In this document: positions 12,104 through 23,191 of the stretch, piece by piece
How positions within the stretch are numbered: position 1 is the first letter of the stretch
How the letters are laid out: the number at the start of each line of letters is the position of its first letter
DNA from: Anaeromyces robustus
Taxonomy: Eukaryota > Neocallimastigomycota > Neocallimastigomycetes > Neocallimastigales > Neocallimastigaceae
Assembly: GCA_002104895.1 (NCBI GenBank)
Contig: MCFG01000094.1
Span: forward strand, 107,501 to 142,500
DNA length: 35,000 bases
Direction of reading: 5' to 3'
Translations under genes and position numbers: made by a program
The notes under the pieces: model-generated
Database searches by the model: none
What the model was told of the DNA's origin: nothing
What the model saw: the letters and a program-made list of their open reading frames with translations, nothing else

Positions 12104-13115
12104 ATTATTATTATTACTATAATCATAATTAATTATTATTATTATTATTATTATTACTATAATCATAATTAATTATATTAATTCAATAGAGCTATTCAAT
12201 TTAAAACTATTACATTTGGTTATGCAGAACCCCCAAAAGGCTATTTAACAAATTTAAAATTTTCTGAAAATAATTCTTTAAAAAGATTGTAAGAAAATTT
12301 AAAATTATTAATTATTATAGATATATATATTTCATTTATTTTTTATTATTTATGTATATAAATTTTATAATAATCTAATATATTTATTACTTTTATAAAA
12401 TAATAGAGATTTAAATTCAGTTTATGTGGATGATTCTAATGTTGATGTCATTATGAAGTTACCAAATCTTAATACATTGTATGAATAAATAAATATATAT
12501 ATTTTTTTAAATATTATATATTATTAATTTAAAACAATTATATAATAAATAAATTAACATATAATTTATAATTATTAAATAATATTCTAAAATATGAAAT
12601 CAATAATATTTTAGAGTTTTTAACGGTAGTAATTTAAGTTCAAAATTAGGAGAAGAAGGAATTAATAATTTAAAAAGTTTAGAAGATCGTTGCCCAATGT
12701 AATTAATATATATATTTTTTAATTATTTTCTAATAAATAAAACTTATAAAGAGAATGAATATTATAAATTAATAATTAATAATTATACTAAATAAAATTA
12801 TTTAAAATAATTATATATAGGGAAGTTAATTATAGTAGTAATACATCCAGAGATAAAAATAAATTAATTACTTTTAGAAATGTATCATGTTCTGGTGAAA
12901 TGTAATACATTTTATATATATATATTAAACAATTTTTTTAAATATAATTATATATATACATATATTCATTTTTTTATTATTTTATTTGATGTAATTATTA
13001 ATAATATTAATATAATTATAAAAAAATTTTTTTTATTCAAATAGTAAAACTTCATCTACTACTACAACAACTACTACTACTAAAACTTCTACCACTAGTA
13101 CTGATAAATCAAAAT

Positions 13116-13166
<51 letters not shown>

Positions 13167-13396
13167 AAGCTTCTACCACTACCACTAGTATTGATAAAAC
13201 TACTACTACTACTACTACAACTACTACAAATAAAACTCAACCTACAGTTGTTAAAGGTAGATGTGGTAAAGAATATGGTAATTGTCCATCAGGTCAATGC
13301 TGTAGTAAGTATGGTTGGTGTGGTAAGACTGATGAATATTGTGCTGTTTCTAAAGGATGTCAATCTGAATTTGGTAAATGTAGTGATGGAAATAAA

Positions 13397-13430
<34 letters not shown>

Positions 13431-13921
13431 AATCAGGTAGTACCACCTCAAAAATCCCTAGAACAACAACTAAAACTTCAAAAAAACCAGAACCTACTGA
13501 TTCAGGTAAATGTGGTGAAGGATATGGTAAATGTCCAACTGGTCAATGTTGTAGTAAATTTGGTTGGTGTGGTAAGAGTTATAATTATTGTGCTGTTATT
13601 CAAGGTTGTCAATCTGAATATGGTATTTGTACCGAAAATAATACTTCTATTGAAGGTAAATGTGGTAAAGAATATGGTAGTTGTCCATCTGATCAATGTT
13701 GTAGTAAACATGGTTGGTGTGGTAAATCTGTCGAGTATTGTGGTATATCCTTAGGTTGTCAATCTGAATTTGGTAAATGTGAAAATGATCTAAAAGGAAG
13801 ATGTGGTAAAGGAATTGGAAAATGTTCCAATGGACAATGTTGTAGTAAATTTGGATATTGTGGTACTTCCTCAGATTATTGTGATTCAGGATGTCAAAGT
13901 AAATTTGGAAAATGTAATTAA
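9926..13921 (+). CDS. Secreted LRR protein with four CBM18 chitin-binding domains
   Basis: Fifteen exons, 697 residues: 9926-10077, 10179-10250, 10374-10484, 10612-10722, 10876-10947, 11155-11229, 11376-11474, 11604-11660, 11760-11825, 11946-12011, 12190-12288, 12407-12478, 12615-12698, 12821-12901, 13045-13921. All 14 introns are phase 2 with GTAAN/GTATN donors. Residues 1-21 are a signal peptide (MKLGFLLKSFSLFLIASPFVYA), then a two-Cys N-cap (NECEELKTHF, TITCEN). Irregular LRRs end in Leu at most exon boundaries (LKNLEIL, LPNLKKL, LPNLNTL). A Thr/Ser linker with two ACT runs (13118-13165 and about 13398-13431) leads to four CBM18 domains (about residues 477, 559, 610 and 657 on), each with the hevein pattern CPSGQCCSKYGWCG and an end GCQSEFGKC. 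There is no membrane helix, so it is predicted to be secreted and chitin-bound. The ligand of the LRR part is unknown. Confidence 0.9.
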
Positions 13922-15034
13922 TTTTAATAACATTTTCAATTTAAAATTAAAATATCATAATAAAATCAAAAAAAAAAAAAAAAGAAAAAAAAAAGAATAA
14001 AAATATTCTAAAACAGAATAATAGAAAGAAGAAAAAAATAAAATGAATTTATTTATAGAAAATAAATAAATAAATCATTATTAAATATATATACGTATAC
14101 TTACAACATATACGTCAAATATAATAATGATATTATATCATTTATAAAATTTTATATATTATTTATTTATTTATTATTATTTATTTTTATATTATTATTA
14201 TTTTATATTTATTTAAATATTTAAAATGTATATATTTTATATTAATCAATATTAAAATATGAATTAATTTTTTTTTTTTAAAGTTTAGGAAATCTATTAT
14301 TTAGTTAAATTTTTAAAATTTTATAATCTATTATATTTTTAGTTTTATGTTTTTAAAATAAAAATATTTTAATAAATTTCCTTTTTTTTTTTGCTTTTTC
14401 TTTTTTTTTTTTTTTTTTTTTTTATTATTTTTAAATTTATCTAATATGATCTAATAACAATATTGGATAAAAAAAAAAAAAAAAAAAAGAAAAAGAAAAA
14501 GAAAAAAGTTAATATGTTAATTAGTAATATAGAGTAATATAGAGTATATTATTATATATATAAAATAAATATAAAAATAAAAATTAATAAATAATAATAA
14601 AAATTACAAAATTCATAAATAATAATGATTATATATATATAAATATATAAATATTTTTTATTAATAATAATTATAAAATAAAATATATATTTTTATTTTA
14701 ATAATATATCTATTAATCTACTTTTTTTTTTTTTTTTTAAAAAAATGTATTGTAAAAGATGTATCCAGTAACATATTAAAAAAAAAAATACTAAAAAATG
14801 TTTAATGGAAAATTTAATTCCAAATAGAAAAACACAAACAAACATATATATATATATATATAAACGAATGAAAATCCGAATATCAATAAAAATAAAAATA
14901 TGTTATACTATTTTTTTTTACTACTTATATACATTATAAACATTATATATTATATTATTTATTTTTAATATTAAAAACATAGAGTTTCATATTTCGTTTT
15001 GCATATATATATATTTTTTGAGTTTTTCTTTTTT
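13922..15034. other. Intergenic AT-rich
   Basis: 3' UTR of the LRR-CBM18 gene, then homopolymer A and T tracts (for example 14401-14423 and 14470-14488) and AT runs. No coding signal. AATAAA-like strings follow the stop, but one cannot be chosen with confidence. Confidence 0.5.
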
Positions 15035-15165
15035 TTAATTGTCTTTTCTAAGAGTAGCAGTCGAGGAGCTGCTCGTAGACATTATAGTTACTTGAATTGG
15101 TCGATTAACCAGGAAAGCAATCTCAGTACCTAATAAGTGCGATATCTGTTATACTTTTATGTAAA
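15035..15165 (-). other. GC-richer island, possible gene remnant or ncRNA
   Basis: This stretch is much richer in G and C than its surroundings. On the minus strand a frame of about 32 codons ends at TAA 15035-15037 and reads GTEIAFLVNRPIQVTIMS followed by a Ser/Thr-rich end. It uses codons such as ACG, AGC, TCC and TCG that are rare in the neighbouring genes. A TTATTAG acceptor-like site precedes it, so it could be a terminal exon, but I find no upstream exon. The plus strand can form a short AGCAG/CTGCT stem, so a structured RNA is the other option. I do not recognise either product. Confidence 0.3.
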
Positions 15166-15294
15166 TTTCTAATATAAGGATACCCTTATAAAATTAAAAT
15201 ATTGCTTTACATTATAATAAATTTATTTAATTACGTGTTTAATATAAATATCACATATTTTCCTTGTGATTTGAATAATACTTTTACTATAAAA

Positions 15295-15381
15295 ATGGTT
15301 AGTTTTAAAGATAGAATCCATAATTCAAAAAAGAAAAATAAAAGAAATATACAATTTAACAATGATAATAAAAAAAATTGA
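15295..15381 (+). other. Short overlapping upstream frame at ankyrin gene 5' end
   Basis: The first ATG after the AT-rich leader (15295) opens a 28-codon basic frame (MVSFKDRIHNSKKKNKRN) that stops at TGA 15379-15381, overlapping the ankyrin ATG at 15362 in another frame. It could be an upstream ORF limiting translation. It could also be the true N-terminus, shifted by one extra base in the A run at 15371-15377. Its Lys-rich, coding-like content favours the second. Confidence 0.35.
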
Positions 15382-17894
15382 AGATATAATTAAAAGAAAA
15401 CCAAATGATTTAATTTATTCTTATTTGAGTGCTATCGATAAAAAAAATAAAAATGAAATAATAAAATTATACAATAAAAATAATAATAATAAATATATTG
15501 AAAAAGATATTGTTTGTGAAATGTACAATATTAATCAATTAAATAATGAAAGACTATTGTTTATAATAGAAAATTGTTCTTCATATTTAAAAATTTCTTC
15601 TCATTTAATAACAAAATTGATGAAAGATAACAACAAGAAATTATTAAAAACAATTTTTAAAAAGTATTTAAAATTTTTCGATAATGAATTTATTATGAAT
15701 TTACTTGTTCATTATAAAAATAAAATACCAATATCAAACCAAAATTTATATAAACAAATTAATGATAATAAATATAAATTATCAACCGAATTGAACGAAG
15801 ATTTTCAAAGATATGATAGTTCATTTTATTTATTTAATGCTTGTAAAATTGGAAATAAATCTATGGTGAAATATTTAGTAGAACATGGAGCAGATATAAA
15901 AATAAAAGATAAAAATAATAGAATGGCCTTTTCTAATGCTTGTTTGAGTAGAAATGAACATTTAGTAAGATATTTAGTTAAACTTGGAGCAGTTATAAAT
16001 CATGAAAATAAATTTGGAGTTATACCAATTTTTAATGCCTGTTTGAGTGGAAATGAACATTTAGTAAAATATTTAATAGAAAATGGAGCAAATATATATA
16101 AAGAAACAGATGATGGTAAAACACTATTATTTAATGCTTGTTGTCAAGGAAATGAAAATATTGTTAAATTTTTATTAGAATGTGGATTAGATATAAATAA
16201 AATAAGTAAAAAAGGGACAACAATATTATTTAGTGCCTGTTCAAGTGGAAATGAATATTTAGTGAAATATTTAGTGGAACGTGGGTTAAATATAAATGAA
16301 GAAAATGGTGATGGTGCGACTCCATTATTTTATGCCTGTGGGAATGAAAATGAATGTGAAAATGTAGTAAAATATTTAGTGGAAAATGGAGCAGATATAA
16401 ATAAAGAAGATAAGGATGGTTTAACACCATTATTTGATGCTTGTTATAAAGGACATGAAAATATTGTAAAATATTTAGTAGAACATGGAGCAGATGTAAA
16501 TAAAAAAAATAAGGATGATAAAACACCACTATTTGAGGCTTGTACCATTGGAAATGAAAATATAGTAAAATATTTAGTTGAACATGGAGCTGAAATAAAT
16601 GAAGAAAATAAAGAAAAAAAATATGGCAGAACATTGTTAATTTATGCTTGTTTCAGTGGAAATGAAAATATTGTAAAGTATTTAGTAGAACATGGAGCAG
16701 ATGTAAATAAACAAAGCAATGATAGCACAACACCACTATTTTATGCTTGTATTAATGGACATGAAAATATTGTAAAATATTTAGTAGAACATGGAGCAGA
16801 TGTAAATAAACAAAGCAATGATAGCACAACACCACTATTTTATGCTTGTATTAATGGACATGAAAATATTGTAAAATATTTAGTAGAACATGGAGCAGAT
16901 GTGAATAAAAAAAACAATGATGGTAAAATTCCATTATTTGGTGTATGTAGTAAAGGCAACTATTGTAAAATGTTTAGTGGAACATGGTGCAAATGTAAAT
17001 GAAATAAGTAATGATAATACTACACCAATATTTAATGCCTGTTTACATGGACATGAAAATATTGTAAAATATTTGATAGAACATGGAGCAGATGTAAATA
17101 AAAAAAACAATGATGGTAAAACACCATTATTTTATGCCTGCCAGAATGGAAATGAAAATATAGTAAAACAATTATTGAATCATGAAAATATAAATAAAGA
17201 AGACAATAAAGGATTAACACCACTTTTATCTGCTTGTCTTAGTGGAAATAAACATTTAGTACAATATTTGTTGGAATATGGAGCAGATATAAGTAAAGAA
17301 GATAATAATGGCTTATACCCATTAATATATGCTACTTTTGAAGGGTACGAAGAAATAGTAAAATGTTTAATAGAACATGGAGCAGATGTAAATCAAATTA
17401 ATCATTATGGTGACACAACATTATCATATGCTTGTAATAGAGGAAATATAAATATAGTAAAATATTTAGTGGAACATGAAGCAACTATAAATATAGATAA
17501 TGGCCTATCCCCATTAAAAGAAGCAATTAGAGAAGGTCACACAGAAATAGTGAAATATTTAATAGAACATGGAGCAGATGTAAATATAGTAAATAGAAAT
17601 GATAATACAACTGCATTATATATTGCGTGTGATAAAGAATACGAAGATATAGTAAAATATTTGGTGAAACATGGTGCAGATATAAATAAGGGAAATTCAA
17701 TTGGTGAAACACCATTATTTATAGCCAGTATTAAAGGATACAAAAATATAGTAAAATATCTGGTTGAACATGGTGCAGATGTAAATAAAAGGAATGCGTT
17801 AGGTAAAACACCTTTATCTGTTGCATTAAATCATAGACATATGAATATAGCTAATTATTTAACAGAACATGGTGCCGTTACAGATGACAATTAA
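15362..17894 (+). CDS. Ankyrin-repeat protein, about 21 repeats, frameshifted
   Basis: An intronless frame from ATG 15362 stops at TGA 17000-17002 (546 residues). A second frame, open from about 16917, continues the same repeat series to TAA 17892-17894. Residues 1-155 are a Lys/Asn-rich helical region with no family I recognise. Eleven full 33-residue ankyrin repeats follow (consensus TPLFYACxxGHENIVKYLVE, then HGADVNK). The twelfth is broken near 16958-16966. There the usual text for GNENIVK is five bases short, so the first frame runs into YCKMF and stops, while the other frame resumes with IVKCLVEHGANVN. Ten more repeats follow to the end (TEHGAVTDDN). Ankyrin stacks bind proteins and have no catalysis of their own. 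The partner is unknown and the location probably cytosolic, since there is no signal peptide. It is either a truncated allele, a young pseudogene or a sequence error. Confidence 0.85.
16688..16885 (+). repeat. Exact 99-bp tandem duplication inside ankyrin gene
   Basis: Copies 16688-16786 and 16787-16885 are identical, each encoding one 33-residue repeat with NKQSNDSTTPLFYACINGHE. The other repeats differ from each other at many silent sites, so this pair is recent. Confidence 0.95.
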
Positions 17895-18237
17895 ACATAA
17901 ACGACATCTTTGATTTTTGATCTAAATCTAAATATAAAGGACATTATCATCATCATTATAATAATAATAATAATAAAAGAATTTATATTTTATATTTTAT
18001 ATATATAAATAATTATCCCAAATGTTACTAATTTTTTCATTTAATATTTTTTTAAATATACTCTAAACAGTATATAATATAAGAACATATACAGAAACAT
18101 TAATATTTTTTTTTTTGAAATATAAAATATTACTTTATTAATTTTTGAATGATTACATTTTTATCATTGAAACTCATAAATGGAAATATAAAATATTTTT
18201 TAGAATAAGAAATAGCTACTATTTAATAATTCAACAA
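17895..18237. other. Intergenic, 3' flank of ankyrin gene
   Basis: AT-rich with ATC and AAT runs just after the stop. No gene seen. Confidence 0.5.
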
Positions 18238-18450
18238 ATGATGAAATTAGAAATCTATTATTATTTTTTTTATTGTAAAGATGAAAATTTAGATATATTA
18301 AGATTTTCAATGAAAAAATGAGATATGATTAATATGATAGTTTGTGAAAGTAAAATACAAATATTTTATTCATATGAAAAAGAAAATGCCGATGCAAATT
18401 TAATTGTAATTTTAATAGAAAAGATATTAATATTAAAAGTTAAAAAATAA
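18238..18450 (+). pseudogene. Possible small decayed frame
   Basis: A 71-codon frame with mixed, coding-like residues is interrupted by one TGA at 18319-18321. Its second half contains VCESKIQIFYSYEKENADAN. It follows the ankyrin gene on the same strand. No family recognised. Such a frame could arise by chance at this AT content, though its content is less repetitive than the surrounding spacer. Confidence 0.2.
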
Positions 18451-18475
18451 TAATTATATAATAATTATATAAGAA

Positions 18476-18675
18476 TAAAATACATAATTATTGTTTATTA
18501 TTTATTATATTATATAATAAATATATAATAATTAGAAAAATGTCTTTAAAAATAATAATAATTATTAATAAAATAACTAATAATAATAAAATAGTAAATT
18601 CTTGTATATGTAATACTTATTATATAATTATTATATAATAATAAAATAAACAATAAACAATAATTATGTATTTTA
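18476..18675. mobile_element. MITE-like element with 24-bp terminal inverted repeats
   Basis: Arms 18476-18499 and 18652-18675 are exact reverse complements (outer end TAAAATACATAATTATTGTT). They enclose 152 bp with no coding capacity. The size and structure fit a short non-autonomous inverted-repeat element. I see no convincing target-site duplication, so chance or a foldback structure remains possible. Confidence 0.45.
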
Positions 18676-20110
18676 AATGTTTCTATGAACTAAAATTATA
18701 CTATTAATTAAATCATTGTATAAAATAAATTAAATCATTGTATAAAATATAAATTAAAAAATTTTATTTATTATATACTAAAATTTATTTAAAAATATTT
18801 TTATAAAATATATAGAGTATTTTTAATTTTTAATTTTTTTTTTCTCATTCATTTTTATGTAACCAATTTTTAAATAATTTTAATAAATAGTAAATTCTGT
18901 AAAATTAACTTTAATAATATAGATTAATTGAAGATTAATTAAAAAATAAATTATTTAAAAAAAAAAGGTTTAAGATTAAGTTTCCAATAAATATTTAGTT
19001 AGTAATAAAAAAAAATACTTTCTATGAAACTAATTATATGAATTATATATATATATTTTAATTTAATTCATTAATATTAAACATAAAAAAGAATGAAATA
19101 AAAAGTATAATATTAAAACTGGTCATTAAAATTATATATTTAACAATAATTATTTTTTAAATTATGTTTGAATATTTCATTAGTACTTATAATGAGTTTT
19201 TATTCTATATTATAAATTTTTATAATATATAAATTTTTATAATCGAAATTAAAAAAAAAAAAAAAAGATTTTCACAATTAAAAATTTAAGTAATTTTAAG
19301 TATCTTTTATTATGATAAAATATCGAATATTAATATTTATTTATTTTTTTATATGACTGTATATCGGTTTATTTTATTCATTAATAAATATTTACTATTT
19401 TACATACTAACATAAATTTATAAAATAGAAATATTTAATTCATGTACTAAAAACTATTTTTTTTTTTTTTTTTTTTTGAGGATATTAAATATAATTCTCT
19501 TAATTTAATTTCCTATTTTTGAGCTCATTGTCTTTATCTTCATCTGTAATTGTTTGTTTTTTATTCCTATGCTATGTTTTATTTAATATTTATTTATTAT
19601 TTATTAATTAATTAATATTTTTGATTATACAATACTTATACAATACTTAATGTGTCATCCATGTATTAAATAAATAATATATATTAGAGTATATATATTA
19701 TATAAATATTACATATATAATAATATAATGTAAATATACTATAAATTAAATTTATTAATTTATTTAATATATTTTGTAATTGAAATTATAAATTAAATAA
19801 AATACATTATAATTAGAGAATGTACACTACTTCATTTTAATTAAATGTATTTATTATATCATTAAATATAAAAGAATATAAAAGAAGAAAGAATTTCTTT
19901 TATTCAATTTATGTATATTTTTTTAATATAACTCTTAGTAATATTGATAGAATAACTATTTTTTCAAATATATTTTTACTATTTTATATTTAAAATTTAA
20001 AATTTATAGTTTTTATTTTATATTTTTTTTTATTTTAGTACTTTTTTTTTTTCATTAATATTGTTAATAATTTATATTGATTAATTAAATATATATATAA
20101 AAATAAAAGA
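18676..20110. other. Intergenic AT-rich, upstream of the large LRR gene
   Basis: No gene seen. It includes a short direct repeat of TTAAATCATTGTATAAAATA near 18711-18752 and T/A homopolymers. The promoter of the gene at 20111 must lie at its end but cannot be delimited. Confidence 0.5.
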
Positions 20111-20888
20111 ATGCTATTAAACTATTTATTTTTACTTCTATACTTTATTACAATCGCTTTAGCTAAAGACGATTGTAAAGAGATTAAATCCTTATTTGAT
20201 AGTAATCAAGAATATAGCTATTATATTGAACAATGTGAAAATAACGATAAGGGAGAAGTTGTAACATTGTAATTATCAATAAAGTATACTTATAATATTT
20301 TATACAGCTATTATTTTAAATAGAAATATAAAAATAATAATAAATATCAATAAATTTTTATTAATTAGATAAATATATATATTAATAATAATAAATATAA
20401 ATAAATTTTTATTTAGACAGATATATATATTAATAATAATAATAAAATATTAAATAATCATAATATTTATATTTATTTTTTTATATATATATATAAATTA
20501 TTAATTATTTACAGAAAATTTCAAGATTACACTATATCTTATGACATTAAAAAAAATGATGATTTGGCAAAACTATTATCTTATAAAACTATTAAAAACC
20601 TGTAATTTTTTAAACCAATATTAATATAATAATTGATACTAATAAGAATTTTTTTTATTAAAATTATAAAAAAAATAAATATTTTTTATTATTATTATAT
20701 ATATATTTTTTTAATTACTTTTAATGTTATTATTATTATTCTAAAAATGCTTTTTTTATATAGTAAATATTTCTTATATCGTGATTTTGAATATCAAGAA
20801 AATGAATATGACTCATTAGTTCTTACAAAATTATCTAATTTAGAGCAATTGTAATAATATAATTTATATTTATTACTATTTATCATTA

Positions 20889-20924
<36 letters not shown>

Positions 20925-22054
20925 TTAATTAACAATTTTTATATTTATTTCAAAATATTTAGAGAATTTAAATATATTGGTAATGAAGGAACTGGTAGAT
21001 TTTCACATGATGTAAATGGTATTATAGGAAAAAATGTTTTAAATTTATCAAAAACATTAAAAAATTTGTATGCTTTCTGTTATCATTTTACTCTAAAAAT
21101 ATAATTAAATTATATATATGTAATTTATAATAATAAATAAATAATGATAAATAATATATATAAATCTTTATGTATCCTCTTATTTATTAATAATATTACT
21201 TTATTTATCTAATTTTTAAAAAAGAACTCTTGATGGAATTGATATTCAACAGCATAATATTGATGAAATTGTAAAATTAACTAATCTTGAAGAATTGTAT
21301 ATATTTTTAATATTTTTATTTCATATAAATTGAGATATTTATTTATTTATTTGCTTATTTATTTATTTATTTTTAAAATAATAATAGAAATTTACATAAC
21401 AGTTATATTGAGGAAAACATTAAATTAGATTCATTAAAAAATTTAAAAAAATTAGCAGACATGTAAATAATTATAATTTTTGATATAAAAAATTTATAAC
21501 TTGTAATAATATTCATCTATAAATATTTACTATTTCATTTTATTTAATTTTATATATAATTTAATTTATAAATAATAGAAAAATCAATAATTCATATAAT
21601 AATGAAATACCAAGTTTCATTTTTGATCTAAATAATTTAAAAAAATTGTAGGAAAAAAATTTTTTTAAATACATATAAATATATATTTTTAAATTATATT
21701 AGTATTAATATATTTATTTTTTTCTTTGTAATCTATTGAAATTTTTTTTATCATGAATTATATGAAATTCAAAGAACTATTAAATCTACTTCACTTTCTA
21801 ATAATCAAATTAAAAAATTATCAAAATTGACATCTATTGAAGAACTGTAAATTTTTTAATTATTGTTGTGTATATTATTAAATGAATAAATTTTTGATAA
21901 TAATATATATGATTTTTTATTAATTTTTTATATTATTATTAACTAAAATAAATAAATAAATAGAGCTTTTATTAATAATTTTTCTTATGAAAAAATAGAT
22001 TTTGAACCTTTTAAAAAATTTATTAATCTCACTTCATTGTAAGAAAAAACGATA

Positions 22055-22095
<41 letters not shown>

Positions 22096-23145
22096 TTTAT
22101 GCATTAATTATTAAATAATTATAATTGATATTATAAATATATATAGAACATTAAATGAATTTCAAAGTGATATGGAAAAAATAACAGCTATTCCACTTTT
22201 CGTTTTTTCTTTAACTAACCTGAAGTATTTGTAAGTATAAATATATAATAAAATTTAAAATATAATTAATATTATATAAAAACTTTTATCATTATTATTA
22301 ATTTTAATTATTTTTTAAAAAATAAAAATATAATATTTTCATTTTAAATTTAAAAGAGATGTATCTTATAATTCAATTTCAAAGATTCCTGATGAAATAT
22401 CTAATCTTAAAAATCTTGAATATTTGTATGCTTTATATATTTCATATAACAATTAAAAAAAAAAAAAAATTATAATAATATAATTATAAATATAAATATA
22501 GATTAAGAATTTTTTTTAATTAATTTATTATTATTTTAATTTTTTATTAAATAATTATAGAAATTTAAATAAGAATAAAATTGAAAAAATTTCATCAAAA
22601 ATAGCTAATCTTAAAAAACTTGTCTCTGTGTAAATATTTATATATAAAAATAATTAAAAAAAAAAAATCTTTATAATTTGTTTTTTTATTAATAATATAA
22701 TAATATTTATTAATAATATTTAAAAATTATTAGATCTATGGAAGAAAATGACTTCACTTCAATTCCTGTGGAATTAACTAATATTACAAGTTTAAAAAAT
22801 CTGTAAATTAATATATAAATACATAATTATTAAATATTATAATAAAAATTAATATTACATTCTATTAATTTTAATTATTTTAAATATATAAATAATTTAA
22901 TATAGCGATTTAAGCGTTAATGATATTACATCCATAAGAAAAGAAATTTTAAATCTTAAAAATCTTGAAAATCTGTAATATTATATTATATATAGATTAA
23001 AATTATTAAATATTTTAATTTTTTCTATTTATATATTATATTTTAACAATTAAAAAATAGTAATTTATATTCTAATAATATCAAGGAAATTGCTAAAGAA
23101 GTATTTGATCTTATTAATCTCAAAGAACTGTAAAATATTTTTTAC

Positions 23146-23191
<46 letters not shown>

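Noticed and set aside
13191-13754. Val/Leu-rich 187-codon frame over the CBM18 region
   Set aside because: Out-of-frame reading of the CBM18 domains; the Cys pattern fits only the other frame.
15035-15165. tRNA or spliceosomal RNA
   Set aside because: No cloverleaf arms, T-loop GGTTCRA box or recognisable U1, U2, U4, U5 or U6 core.
16230-16634. His/Leu/Tyr-rich minus-strand frames opposite the ankyrin gene
   Set aside because: Antisense shadow of regular 33-codon repeats; no independent signals.
20633-20854. 73-codon frame starting before exon 3 of the double-LRR gene
   Set aside because: Its first part is intron sequence; only 20764-20850 is exon, as shown by the TATATAG acceptor and phase-2 fit.
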